Assembly: GCA_029213265.1 (NCBI GenBank)
Contig: JARGNG010000002.1
Location: forward strand, 124,001-188,000
Reading direction: 5' to 3'
DNA from: Verrucomicrobiales bacterium
GTDB taxonomy: Bacteria > Verrucomicrobiota > Verrucomicrobiia > Verrucomicrobiales > DEV007
Length of the DNA stretch: 64,000 bases
Shown here: positions 15,518 to 24,574 of the stretch, one piece after another
How positions within the stretch are numbered: the first letter of the stretch is position 1
How the letters are laid out: every line of letters starts with the position of its first letter
Position numbers and translations under genes: made by a program
Notes under the pieces: model-generated
What the model saw: the letters and a program-made list of their open reading frames with translations, nothing else
Database searches by the model: none
Told to the model about the DNA's origin: nothing

Positions 15518-18500
15518 ATGAAATTTCCGGGTCAGCTCATATTGCTCCTGGCTCTGGTGCCGCTCCTGGCACCTGCGGCTCCCCGCATCAGTGAGTTCAT
15601 GGCCCGAAACGACGAAACGATCGCCGATGAGGATGGTGACTTTTCCGACTGGCTCGAAATTCACAATCCCGATGAGGCTCCCTACGATCTGTCAGGCTGC
15701 TTTCTGACCGATAATCCTGATCGCCCGGCCAAGTGGCAGTTTCCGGCAAGCACTCAAATCGCCGCAGACGGTTTTCTGATTGTTTTTGCTTCGGATAAAA
15801 ATCGATCTGTTGCCGGTTCCGAGCTACACACCAGTTTCAAGCTCAGCGGAAATGCAGGAAGTTATATCGCCCTGATGGCACCGGATGGCAGAACAGTTCT
15901 GAGCAACTACACCTACCCGGCGCAGGAGGAGGATATCAGTTTCGGAATCTCCGAGCAGGTCATCCCCGTTCGACTGATCGAAGATTCCGCTCCGGAAATT
16001 CTCGTTCCGCAATCCGCCGGAGAACTTTCAGGAGACTGGTACACGACAAGTTTTCAACCGGGAGGAAATTGGATCAATGGCACGGCCGCAACGGCGGTTG
16101 GCTATGACACGACAGCAGGTCCAGTGCCGCTGAAGAATGTGGCTCTTTCCGGAACAGCGAGTCAGAGCACCTCTATCTCCGCCGGTCCGGCTGATCGCGC
16201 GATTGATGGAAATACCGGCAACTTTTCTCATACGGCGAGTGGTGACAGCAACGCCTGGTGGCAGGTCACGTTTCCGGCGGATGAAGATATTCACGAAGTC
16301 GTTCTCCATAATCGGGACAGTTGTTGCCAGGTGCGCTTTCGCGATCTTACCATTGAGATTCGTGATGCTGGCGGGTCGGTTCTTTACACGTCTCCTCTCC
16401 TCAATCCCGAAAACACTCTCAATGGACCTGAGTCGGTCGAGTGGGATATCACGGCAGACAATGGTGCGCCCGTCACTGGCAGGATTGTCCGCATCCGCCG
16501 CACGCCGGATCCGGATGCGTCGGGGCAGGGAGCTGCGGGAGGAAACTCGGATGCGAATGTCCTTTCCCTGGGGGAGGTCTTCGTGATGGTTCCGGACCCC
16601 GATGCCACCGGCGGGGAAGGGGAAGAGAATCTTGCTCCCGAAGGCATCGCGACCCAGTCTTCCACGAACGGGGGATTCGTGGCGGCGTTGGCGATTGATG
16701 GCGATCTTGCCAATTTCACCCACACTTTCCGAACTGATACGACGCCGGAATGGACGCTGCAGCTTAAAAACCGATCCCTTCTTTCGGAGATCACGATCCA
16801 CAATCGGGACAGTTGTTGCGGTCATCGGTTGCGGGACATCACGGTCGAGATTCTCGATAGCAACGGTTCGACGACCTTTCTCTCCGAACTCCTCAATCCG
16901 GAAAATGTCGACAGCTCTCCCGAGTTGATCAATCTGGACCTCACCGGTCTGACTGGGCATCCCGTCGTGGGACAGACGATAAAAATTCTACGAACTCCGG
17001 ACCTCGATTTTTCCGGTCAGGGTGGGAGTGGATCGCAGGATGACGCCACCGTCATTTCTCTCGGCGAAGTGGTGGTTTCGGGCGAACCCATTTTTGGATT
17101 TTCCACATTCATTAACGATGACATCGAGGCAAAGGCGTTTACAAACAATGCATCCGCTTTCGTGCGAATTCCCTTCGAGCTTAATGATCCGTCCATTTTT
17201 GAAAGGCTGACTTTGCAGGTGCGCTACGACGATGGCTTTATCGCCTACCTGAATGGAACTCCCATTGCCACCCGAAACCTCGCGACCACGCCGGATTGGA
17301 ATACGGCAGCCTCCCTTGATCGAGACAGTGCCGAAGTGTTCCAATTTGAGGAAATTGATATTTCCCCGTTTCTGGGAGGGCTGACTCAGGGAACGAACCT
17401 GCTCGCGATTCAAATGCTCAATTCGAGTGCGGGCGATGCCGAATTTTTTCTCCAGCCCCGGTTGATCACGGAGCAGGAAAGCGTGAACGACAATGTCTTT
17501 CTGAGCACTCCGACGCCCGGTAGTCACAACGATTCGGAATGGTACGTGGATCGTGTGGGCGCAACGCAATTTTCCTCGACACGCGGTTTCTATGACGATC
17601 CGCTTTTTGTCAGTCTCAACTCCCCAACACCCGGGACGCAAATTCGCTTCACGACAGACGGCAACCCGCCAACGGAGACGAGCGGAACGATCTACACGGA
17701 GCCGATTGAAATCACCGGCACGACCGTATTGAGGACGATCGCCTACCGCGATTCCTATCGATCCACCGACATCGCGACCCACACCTACATCTTCCGGGAT
17801 GATGTGATCGCTTCGCCGGTCATGCGTACCAGTGTGACGGAGGATCCTGTCTATGGCCCCCTGATGCGGGATTCGCTTACCGATCTGCCGACGATCTCGC
17901 TCGCCTTCTCCGGTGATATTGACCGCGCCGAGAAGCCTTCCTCTGTCGAACTCATGGGCTTCTCCGGCGGCGACTTTCAGGTCGATGCCGGCCTGTCCCG
18001 GTTCGGCAGCTACGTCACGAATTTTGCAAAGCGAAATATCCGTCTCGCCTTCCGGGAAATCTACGGGGCGAAGAAATTGAAGTATCCGCTGTTTGAGGGG
18101 CACGGCCGTGATCTTCGGCCTGTTGAGGTATTTGATCAACTCGACCTCAGGACCGGTTCGCATGACATGGTTGCCCGTGGGTTCTACATGTCGAATCGAT
18201 TCCTCGATGACACGTTTATCGACATGGGATACATCAATCCGCACGGACGATTTGTTCATATCTACATCAATGGAACCTATTGGGGGATGTATCACCTGCG
18301 TGAACGGTGGAACGCCGACATGCATGCGAACTATCTCGGCGGGGAAAAGGAAGACTACGAAGCGGTCGCCTCCAACCGGGGTGGGGGGGCTTTCTCCAAT
18401 GCGACGCCCTACGACGGCGATGGCTCTGCCTGGGCCAATGTCGTTTCCCTGCGTAGTGACTACGACTCGCTCAAGGACTATCTCAACATGCCGCAGTTCG

Positions 18501-20047
18501 TCGATTTCATGCTGATGCTCATGTCGGGAAACTCGGAGGCCGAGCATCGGGCCGTCAGTCCGGTGGGAGCAGGCAGTGGCTTCGTCTTCTACTACAATGA
18601 CGGGGACGGGTTCACCCGCAACCCTCCCAACCGCACCGGCCACGCCGGGCCGAACAATCTTCTCGCAACTCTGCGGGCCGAGGATCACCCGGACTTCCGT
18701 GTTCTCGTAGCGGACCGAATTCAGAAGCACTACTTCCATGGCGGATTGATGACTCCCGGTCCGGCAACGGAACGTCTCCTCTCGCGAACCACTCAGATCG
18801 AGCGCGCCTTTCTCGCCGAGGCGGCCCGGTGGGACTACCGCAGTCCGTCTTCCTGGGAAACGGCCCGGGACAACTACATCAGCAATATTTTGTCCGACTT
18901 GGACCAGACCGTGATTGCGATGTTTCGAAGTGCCAATCTACTTCCGGCAACGGCTGCTCCCGAGTTTTCGCAACACGGAGGCGAGGTCGCAGCGAACTAC
19001 GCTCTCGGCCTGTCCACCTCCACCGCTGGAACGATCTATTTCACGACGGATGGAAGTGACCCGCGACTCGACGGGGGTGCCGTCGCACCGGGGGCCGTGT
19101 CCTATTCTGCCAATCTGACGCTCACCAAAAACGCATTTGTTCGTGCCAGAACAAAAAATGGAAACGAATGGTCGGGACTCACCGAGGCCTTCTTTACCAT
19201 CACCGGAGTGGATCCGCTCACGGCTGACGACATTGCCATCTCGGAGCTTCATTACAATCCGGGGGAGGCAAGCCGGAACACCGAGTTTCTCGAGATTTTC
19301 AATTGCGGTGATCGGCCTGTGAATCTGCGTAACACCCGTTTCAGCGTCGGCGTTCTCTATGACTTCCCTACGATGCGCGACCTCATCCTGAGTCCGGGCG
19401 AGCGAATCATTCTCGTCACCAGTCTCTATCACATGAACCTCGCCTACGGGCTGGGCCTGCCGGTGGCAGGAATCTATGAGGGAAAGCTCAACAACGATGG
19501 AGAATTGATCCGGTTTGAAAAAACAGACGGCACACCGATCGCGGAGTTTGCCTACGACGATTCGGAGACCTGGCCCACGGCTCCCGATGGGCAGGGCGTC
19601 AGCCTGACGATGATCGCGCCGGAGTTTGATCCGGAAGCCGGCTACCCGCTCCACTGGCGCAGTAGTTCCGTGGCGGGGGGGACTCCCGGCGCCGCCGATA
19701 CCGGGGGGATGACCTTTCCCGGAGGAAATGATGAGGACCTGCTCAACTATGCGTTCGGAAATGACGGAGTGCGCGACCATTCAACCCCGGCCTTCCGTCT
19801 TCTCAACTTCGGCATTTTCGACCACGGCGTCCTCACTTTCCGGGCCAATACGCTCGCCGAAGATTTGATCCCGCACTTTGAGCATTCCGAAAACCTCGTC
19901 GACTGGTTCAGTGGAGACGGCGAGACCGAATTGATTGGAAACGTCGAGAATTCCGATGGCACCAGCCAGCTGACGTTTCGTTCCCTTACGCCGGTGGATA
20001 CGGGCTCGCCGCGGAAGTTCCTGCGGGTGCGGTTTGAGCTGCGGTGA
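15518..20047 (+). CDS. Large secreted CotH / lamin-tail / discoidin-like protein
   Basis: A 1509-residue exported protein. After a signal peptide come a lamin-tail domain (about 22-150, beginning RISEFMARNDE); two discoidin-like modules (about 205-365 and 370-520), each with a near-identical HNRDSCC block; a region resembling chitobiase C-terminal domains (near 690-760); and a CotH kinase-like domain (about 790-1080, with NIRLAFREIYGAKKLKYPLF and YWGMYHLRERW). A second chitobiase-like module with FTTDGSDPR and a second lamin-tail domain (about 1240-1370) follow. CotH proteins in spore formers phosphorylate coat proteins; in PVC bacteria such giants are probably envelope or adhesive proteins. 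ATG at 15518 gives a clean signal peptide. It is convergent with the epimerase gene. Confidence 0.92.
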   Translation: MKFPGQLILLLALVPLLAPAAPRISEFMARNDETIADEDGDFSDWLEIHNPDEAPYDLSGCFLTDNPDRPAKWQFPASTQIAADGFLIVFASDKNRSVAGSELHTSFKLSGNAGSYIALMAPDGRTVLSNYTYPAQEEDISFGISEQVIPVRLIEDSAPEILVPQSAGELSGDWYTTSFQPGGNWINGTAATAVGYDTTAGPVPLKNVALSGTASQSTSISAGPADRAIDGNTGNFSHTASGDSNAWWQVTFPADEDIHEVVLHNRDSCCQVRFRDLTIEIRDAGGSVLYTSPLLNPENTLNGPESVEWDITADNGAPVTGRIVRIRRTPDPDASGQGAAGGNSDANVLSLGEVFVMVPDPDATGGEGEENLAPEGIATQSSTNGGFVAALAIDGDLANFTHTFRTDTTPEWTLQLKNRSLLSEITIHNRDSCCGHRLRDITVEILDSNGSTTFLSELLNPENVDSSPELINLDLTGLTGHPVVGQTIKILRTPDLDFSGQGGSGSQDDATVISLGEVVVSGEPIFGFSTFINDDIEAKAFTNNASAFVRIPFELNDPSIFERLTLQVRYDDGFIAYLNGTPIATRNLATTPDWNTAASLDRDSAEVFQFEEIDISPFLGGLTQGTNLLAIQMLNSSAGDAEFFLQPRLITEQESVNDNVFLSTPTPGSHNDSEWYVDRVGATQFSSTRGFYDDPLFVSLNSPTPGTQIRFTTDGNPPTETSGTIYTEPIEITGTTVLRTIAYRDSYRSTDIATHTYIFRDDVIASPVMRTSVTEDPVYGPLMRDSLTDLPTISLAFSGDIDRAEKPSSVELMGFSGGDFQVDAGLSRFGSYVTNFAKRNIRLAFREIYGAKKLKYPLFEGHGRDLRPVEVFDQLDLRTGSHDMVARGFYMSNRFLDDTFIDMGYINPHGRFVHIYINGTYWGMYHLRERWNADMHANYLGGEKEDYEAVASNRGGGAFSNATPYDGDGSAWANVVSLRSDYDSLKDYLNMPQFVDFMLMLMSGNSEAEHRAVSPVGAGSGFVFYYNDGDGFTRNPPNRTGHAGPNNLLATLRAEDHPDFRVLVADRIQKHYFHGGLMTPGPATERLLSRTTQIERAFLAEAARWDYRSPSSWETARDNYISNILSDLDQTVIAMFRSANLLPATAAPEFSQHGGEVAANYALGLSTSTAGTIYFTTDGSDPRLDGGAVAPGAVSYSANLTLTKNAFVRARTKNGNEWSGLTEAFFTITGVDPLTADDIAISELHYNPGEASRNTEFLEIFNCGDRPVNLRNTRFSVGVLYDFPTMRDLILSPGERIILVTSLYHMNLAYGLGLPVAGIYEGKLNNDGELIRFEKTDGTPIAEFAYDDSETWPTAPDGQGVSLTMIAPEFDPEAGYPLHWRSSSVAGGTPGAADTGGMTFPGGNDEDLLNYAFGNDGVRDHSTPAFRLLNFGIFDHGVLTFRANTLAEDLIPHFEHSENLVDWFSGDGETELIGNVENSDGTSQLTFRSLTPVDTGSPRKFLRVRFELR

Positions 20048-20085
20048 GGAAGGGAGCACATGTCCAAGCTTTTGTCTGCCCCGAC

Positions 20086-20119
20086 CCAACAGGGTCAGGG
20101 TATCGACTCAACCCTGTTG
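20086..20119. terminator. Bidirectional terminator hairpin (repeat copy 2)
   Basis: CAACAGGGT (20087-20095) and ACCCTGTTG (20111-20119) form a perfect 9-bp stem with a 15-nt loop, and GACC/GGTC outside can extend it past a two-base bulge. It lies 39 nt after the CotH gene stop and 13 nt after the convergent epimerase stop. Both arms match the repeat at 682-713. Confidence 0.65.
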
Positions 20120-20132
20120 AAGGTCCCCCGGA

Positions 20133-21032
20133 TTACCCCGCCGCCAGCTTTTCCCGCGCCTGCTCGAGACGCTCGCGGGACTGATTCAATCCGGCGAATC
20201 CTCCGTGTTCGATACCGCAGTAGCCGCGGAAACCGGCATCGAGGACGATCTTCAGCATGCGCTCATAGTCGAGTTGGCTCTGCTTGCCTTCATCATCCCA
20301 GACCGTGTCTTTCACGGAAACACCCTTGGCCCAGGGCATGAGCTTTTCGATCCCGCGATAGGAGTCGTAGCTTTCTCCATCCTTGATTCGGAAGTTGCCG
20401 AAGTCGGGGAGGGTTCCGCAGCGCTCGTTATCGACTTTGGTAATGACTTCAGCGAGCCAGTCGGCGTTGCTGGAGAGGCCTCCGTGGTTTTCGACGATGA
20501 CATTGATTCCCTGGTCCGCTCCGATCGCGGTCAGCCTGGAAAGTCCGTCGCTGGCGAGTTTGACCTGTTCTTCCCAAGTGCCGGAGCTGCCCGCATTGAC
20601 CCGGATGGAGTGGCATCCAAGAATCTTCGCGGCATCGATCCACTTGCGATGATTGTCGACCGTTTGGCTCCGCTTCTTTTCGTCGGGATCGCCGATGTTG
20701 CCCTCGCGGTCGCACATGATGATGAGACTCTTGACTCCGAGATCTGCGGCCCGTTTCTTCATTTCGCCGAGATAGGCCTGGTCCTTCGCCTTATCCATGA
20801 AGAACTGGTTTACATATTCGATGGCGTGGATTCCGTGATCATGAGCCACCTGGGCGAAGTCGAGGTTGTCGACCTTGCCGGATTTCAGTTCAGGATTGAT
20901 CGTCCACTGGGCGAGCGAGATTTTGAAAAGAGGTTCTTTGGCGGATGCGGTGGAAGCCATGGCGAGAGATCCGAGGGTGAGTCCTGAGTGGGCGAGAAAT
21001 CGGCGGCGGGAAGTGGAGGTTGGTATGGTCAT
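20133..21032 (-). CDS. Tat-exported sugar phosphate isomerase/epimerase-like TIM barrel
   Basis: 299 residues of the AP-endonuclease-2 / xylose-isomerase-like barrel family. The start used is ATG 21032; a TTG two codons upstream is the only alternative. The leader S-R-R-R-F-L-A-H-S-G is a Tat motif, so the enzyme is probably folded before export. Conserved barrel acids are seen in NVIVENHGG, TLPDFGNF, GVSVKDTVWDD and CGIEHGG, which fit a metal site. Proteins of this kind in PVC bacteria accompany sugar-acid and ThuA-type catabolism. It is convergent with the CotH gene and divergent from a small hypothetical gene. Substrate unknown. Confidence 0.88.
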   Translation of the reverse strand: MTIPTSTSRRRFLAHSGLTLGSLAMASTASAKEPLFKISLAQWTINPELKSGKVDNLDFAQVAHDHGIHAIEYVNQFFMDKAKDQAYLGEMKKRAADLGVKSLIIMCDREGNIGDPDEKKRSQTVDNHRKWIDAAKILGCHSIRVNAGSSGTWEEQVKLASDGLSRLTAIGADQGINVIVENHGGLSSNADWLAEVITKVDNERCGTLPDFGNFRIKDGESYDSYRGIEKLMPWAKGVSVKDTVWDDEGKQSQLDYERMLKIVLDAGFRGYCGIEHGGFAGLNQSRERLEQAREKLAAG

Positions 21033-21163
21033 GATCAAATGGTGGGATCAATTTCGCAGGTAGAAGCCGACCTGAAAAGGAATCAATCGAAGGAAACGCG
21101 GGCGTTGTCCCGTAGCTGGTTTTTGGAAATCGAAGTTGAGCCGCAGAGGACTCCGCTCTATCG

Positions 21164-21751
21164 ATGGCCATGAGTGAATTGCCGGAAGATGCGTTTCAGC
21201 CTGTGGGTGGAAAATTGGGACAGATGATCTACGAAAACCCGGGGGAGGGGATCGATCTGCACCTTCAGTTTTTTGTTGAGTTGAATTTCAAATCCTTCGA
21301 ATTCGAGGGAGAGGAAATGACGCCGTTGCTCCGGATCAATAATCTGGTCGTTCCGGCCCGCAGTTGGCAGGATCTGGCCGATTCCGAACATACATTTCCC
21401 TATGCGCCGAAGCCAGGGTCGGTCGATGGAGCGATGGTGTTGTTCGGGGAGCAGAATCCGGCCGATGTGATCGCACTCCAGTTCGGTGCCGCCGGGGACG
21501 GAAAGGTCCGGGTCCAGTTCTCGACCGAAGTTGATTTTGAGCTCGAAGCGGACCGGGATGATCTGGAGCAGATCGAGATGGATTTTGATCTGGAACTCGA
21601 AGTGCAGCCGCTCCGTGTTTCGACGAGTCTCGAAAAGCGATGCGACGGCGACAGTGGGGTGATTACCGAAGCGATTGCACCGATGGTCGAGCTTTCCCGC
21701 TATGGGGCGCTGGAAAAGATTCCCGGCGGATTTGCATTCGGGATTGAGTGA
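21164..21751 (+). CDS. Hypothetical protein, acidic, no signal peptide
   Basis: 195 residues, no family recognised and no export signal or membrane segment. The protein is acidic and consists mostly of predicted beta strands, with a repeated style of alternating acidic and hydrophobic residues (FELEADRDDLEQIEMDFDLE, near 125-145). The start is ATGGCCATG, so residue 1 or 3 may be used. It is divergent from the epimerase gene across 131 bases and convergent with the esterase gene, whose stop is 10 bases away. Clean ORF length and codon use similar to neighbours support it being real. Confidence 0.7.
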   Translation: MAMSELPEDAFQPVGGKLGQMIYENPGEGIDLHLQFFVELNFKSFEFEGEEMTPLLRINNLVVPARSWQDLADSEHTFPYAPKPGSVDGAMVLFGEQNPADVIALQFGAAGDGKVRVQFSTEVDFELEADRDDLEQIEMDFDLELEVQPLRVSTSLEKRCDGDSGVITEAIAPMVELSRYGALEKIPGGFAFGIE

Positions 21752-21760
21752 GGAACTCGC

Positions 21761-22459
21761 TTAGTCACTCCGCTTGTGCTCGAGCAACCAGTCGACCACC
21801 GCTTCGCCGGAGAAAGTCCGTGTCCAGACGTCGTGTTGGGCGTCCGGGTGAATGGATAGTTTAACTTCGCCCCCTTTTTTCTGAATCGCTCTCTCCATGC
21901 GGATCGATTCGTCGACCGGGATGACAGGATCCTTTTCTCCATGGATCAGCCAGATCGGGAGGTTTCCCAACCAGCCCGCATAGGGAGTTGGCGCAGCTGC
22001 GCACAGGACAACCATGGCCGCAAAGCGGTCGGGGTTTTCCATGGCGAGGCGATAGGCTCCGTATCCTCCGCGACTCATACCGGCGAGGTAGATGCGATGG
22101 GGATCAAATTCGATTTCGGTTTCCAGCTGATCCAGAAACCTGGCGAGTCGGTCTTCGTCCCAGAACCCCTTGGCATCGGGATTGAGCGGGGAAACGACGA
22201 TCATGGGGTAGTCCCGTCCGTTCTCGATTTCCTTTGGCGGCCCGTGGGTTTTGACCTTTTCCAAGTCGTCACCACTTTCGCCGCCTCCGTGAAGGAAGAG
22301 GAGAAGGGGCGGTGTCGTGTGGGCTTTCTGGGCTTTCGGCTGGTAGAGGAGAAAGTCGACGGTTTCTCCGGTGGGTAAGATGGCTTTCCGATTTTCCTGA
22401 TCAGCGTGAAGGGAGCTCAGGAGGAAAAGAGAGATAGCGATCGTAGCGAAATTTTTCAT
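21761..22459 (-). CDS. Secreted prolyl-oligopeptidase/carboxylesterase-like alpha/beta hydrolase
   Basis: 232 residues with a signal peptide. The catalytic triad is visible: S129 in GMSRGGYG, D177 in HGEKDPVIP, and H209 in DAQHDVWT; the oxyanion HGGG motif is at 57-60. Family S9/phospholipase-carboxylesterase type, often annotated as a poly-hydroxybutyrate-depolymerase-like or feruloyl-type esterase. ATG at 22459 is chosen; the frame extends 20 codons further upstream, but those are encoded by the inverted repeat element at 22494-22585. A role in removing ester groups from glycans would suit the neighbourhood, though it is not shown. Confidence 0.9.
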   Translation of the reverse strand: MKNFATIAISLFLLSSLHADQENRKAILPTGETVDFLLYQPKAQKAHTTPPLLLFLHGGGESGDDLEKVKTHGPPKEIENGRDYPMIVVSPLNPDAKGFWDEDRLARFLDQLETEIEFDPHRIYLAGMSRGGYGAYRLAMENPDRFAAMVVLCAAAPTPYAGWLGNLPIWLIHGEKDPVIPVDESIRMERAIQKKGGEVKLSIHPDAQHDVWTRTFSGEAVVDWLLEHKRSD

Positions 22460-22493
22460 GGGTGCGGAGAAGGCGCAGGAAGGTTGGGAAAGA

Positions 22494-22585
22494 GACAGAG
22501 CGGGAGCTCTGTCCTCCATGGGTCTCCTCTGCGGGACGCCGCTGCAATCAGTTTTTTCCTGGAGGATAGAGCTCCTGCTCTGTCC
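22494..22585. repeat. REPIN-like pair of inverted palindromic units
   Basis: A 24-nt unit at 22494-22517 (GACAGAGCGGGAGCTCTGTC plus CTCC) recurs in opposite orientation at 22561-22584/5 with two substitutions, separated by 43 nt. Each unit is itself nearly palindromic around GAGCTC. It sits in the spacer between the DUF1501 gene and the esterase gene. Two inverted REP-like units form the layout called a REPIN. Confidence 0.6.
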
Positions 22586-22594
22586 TTTTCCGGG

Positions 22595-24085
22595 CTACGC
22601 GAGGACGTCTTTGATGACGTGGCCATGCACGTTGGTGAGGCGCCGTTCAAGGCCGTTGTGGTAGTAACTGAGCCTCTCGTGATCCAGCCCCATGAGGTGG
22701 AGAATCGTCGCATTGAAGTCGTACACCTCGACGGGATCGGCGGCGGTCTTAAAACCGAATTCGTCGCTTTGTCCGTAGCTGAATCCCTTTTTCACTCCGG
22801 CTCCGGCAAGGAAGCAGGTAAAGGCGTCCGGATTGTGATCGCGCCCTGTGCCATTGCCCTGGAGAAATGGCATGCGTCCAAACTCAGTGGCCCAGACGAT
22901 GAGCGTGTTCTCCAGCAGGCCGCGGCGCTTCATGTCCTGAATCAGCGCAGCGGTTGGCTGGTCCATGATTTCGGCCTGCATCGCGTGGGTGTCCTTGATG
23001 TTGGAGTGGGAATCCCAGTTCGTGATTCCGTTTCCTCCGGAGGGATCGCTTCCGTTGAAAAGCTGCACGACGCGAACGCCTTTCTCGATGAGACGACGGG
23101 CAAGGATGCAGTTCTTGGCATACTCGCGTTTCAGTTCCGTTCCGGTGTCGGTTCCGTATTCCTTGTGGATGGATTCGGGCTCCCTGGAGAGGTCCATCAT
23201 GTCCGGGACGGAAGTCTGCATTTCGCCCGCCAGTTCGTAGCTCGCGATCCGGGCGGCGAGATCGGCGTCATTCGGATATTTTTCGAGATGGCCGGCATTA
23301 AGCCGTTTCAGAAGGTCAACGGTTTGCCTGTCATCGGCCGCGGTGAATCCTTCGGGGCGACGGAGATTGGCCGGGGGATTCTTTGCGTTGAAATCGGTTC
23401 CCTGGAAGGCTGCAGGGAGGAATCCGTTTCCGAAGTTGTTCTTCCCGGAGCGGGCGAGGCCACGGGGATCATTGATCGCCACAAAGGCGGGGAGTTCTTC
23501 GCAGGCGGAACCGAGAGCGTAGGTGACCCAGGATCCGAAGGACGGAAAGCCCTCCATCGTGAATCCGGTATTCATAAAGTTCTCGCCTTGCGGATGCGCA
23601 CTCGTCTGCGTATGGAGGGAGTGGATGAAGCAGAAGTCATCGGCCAGTTCTCCCATCTTCGGGAGTAGCTCGGAGGTCATTTTTCCGCTCTGCCCACGGG
23701 GTTTGAAGTCCCAGAATGGCTTTGCGACATTCCCCGGGGGCCCCTCAAAAGTCACGTCGGGAATAAAGGCCGCTTTCTGGCCATGGATTTTTTCCAAAGC
23801 GGGCTTGTAGTCGAAGGTGTCAACGTGGCTGACTGCTCCGGGGCAATAGATTACAAGCACCTGCTTGGCGGCGGAATCAAAGTGGCCTGCCCTTGGGGTG
23901 TAGGGATTGTTCGGATCAATGTCAGGACGGATCGGTAGCTTTCCGCTGAAAGCAGTCGGGTCTTCTTTTGCGGCAAGGAGTTGGGCCAGCCCAAGACCAC
24001 CGAGGGTTCCGGCGGTATTCTTGAGAAAATGACGACGGTCCAGAAGTCGCTGACCAAATAGAGAGATGTTTTCTGCTTCGTTCAT
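22595..24085 (-). CDS. DUF1501 domain-containing exported protein
   Basis: 496 residues of the DUF1501 family, distant relatives of sulfatase/alkaline-phosphatase folds that in PVC bacteria are encoded next to DUF1549-DUF1553 cytochromes. The leader D-R-R-H-F-L-K-N-T is a Tat-type signal, ending near residue 40. Typical blocks are QVLVIYCPGAVSHVDTFDYK, SAHPQGENFMNTGFTMEGFP, and WATEFGRMPFLQGNGTGRDH near the C-terminus. The DUF1553 partner lies upstream at 26261-29005, but a sulfatase gene and a GxxExxY cassette sit in between. Molecular function of the family is not established; co-occurrence suggests periplasmic polysaccharide or heme-linked oxidation. Confidence 0.92.
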   Translation of the reverse strand: MNEAENISLFGQRLLDRRHFLKNTAGTLGGLGLAQLLAAKEDPTAFSGKLPIRPDIDPNNPYTPRAGHFDSAAKQVLVIYCPGAVSHVDTFDYKPALEKIHGQKAAFIPDVTFEGPPGNVAKPFWDFKPRGQSGKMTSELLPKMGELADDFCFIHSLHTQTSAHPQGENFMNTGFTMEGFPSFGSWVTYALGSACEELPAFVAINDPRGLARSGKNNFGNGFLPAAFQGTDFNAKNPPANLRRPEGFTAADDRQTVDLLKRLNAGHLEKYPNDADLAARIASYELAGEMQTSVPDMMDLSREPESIHKEYGTDTGTELKREYAKNCILARRLIEKGVRVVQLFNGSDPSGGNGITNWDSHSNIKDTHAMQAEIMDQPTAALIQDMKRRGLLENTLIVWATEFGRMPFLQGNGTGRDHNPDAFTCFLAGAGVKKGFSYGQSDEFGFKTAADPVEVYDFNATILHLMGLDHERLSYYHNGLERRLTNVHGHVIKDVLA

Positions 24086-24110
24086 GAGATTGAGTTTGGT
24101 TGGTTGGGAT

Positions 24111-24136
24111 CACGCAAAGGCGCAGAGGCGCAAAGG
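24111..24136 (+). repeat. Left inverted repeat arm of GxxExxY cassette
   Basis: 26-bp arm, exact reverse complement of the arm at 24584-24609. It consists of degenerate GCAAAGGC/GCAGAGGC tandem units and lies upstream of the DUF1501 gene start. Confidence 0.8.
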
Positions 24137-24152
24137 GTATGGCTTTTTGGGT

Positions 24153-24536
24153 TCAGTCTTCGATTCCGTTGGCTATTCGATGAGTTCCTTCTTTCATGAG
24201 TTCAGCTCCAAAATTCAGCAGCAGCCCCAGGCGTAGATCCAAAAGTCGTAAGTAGGTAAGCACTTGCTTTTTGTGAACAGGGGTGAGTTTCTCGAGTGAC
24301 TTTAATTCGAGGAGTAGTTTCCCTTCAACGATCATGTCAGCGCGAAAGCTCTCGTCGAGAATGTTTCCATCCCATTCCAGTGGAACGGGAGTTTCTGTCT
24401 CAACCTTCAATCCAGCTTTCCGTAATTCATATGCCAAAACCCTCTGATAGACGCTTTCGAATAAGCCCGGGCCGAGTGAGCGGTGAATGGAAACTGAGGA
24501 GTTCACGACTATTTTTGCTATTTCGTTTTCAGTCAT
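24153..24536 (-). CDS. GxxExxY protein (PD-(D/E)xK nuclease-like)
   Basis: 127 residues, full length for the family. The naming motif is G24-L-F-E27-S-V-Y30, and the nuclease-like core is A-D-M-I-V-E-G-K followed by L-E-L-K. GxxExxY proteins belong to the PD-(D/E)xK superfamily; their cellular role is unknown, but they are often flanked by the same kind of CGCAAAGGCGCAGAGGCG repeats seen here. The gene is more A/T-rich than the sulfatase and DUF1501 genes on either side, consistent with insertion. It has no signal peptide, again unlike its neighbours. Confidence 0.92.
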   Translation of the reverse strand: MTENEIAKIVVNSSVSIHRSLGPGLFESVYQRVLAYELRKAGLKVETETPVPLEWDGNILDESFRADMIVEGKLLLELKSLEKLTPVHKKQVLTYLRLLDLRLGLLLNFGAELMKEGTHRIANGIED

Positions 24537-24574
24537 GGCAACAAAAGATCAGTCTGATCCGGGAAGGCCAACTC

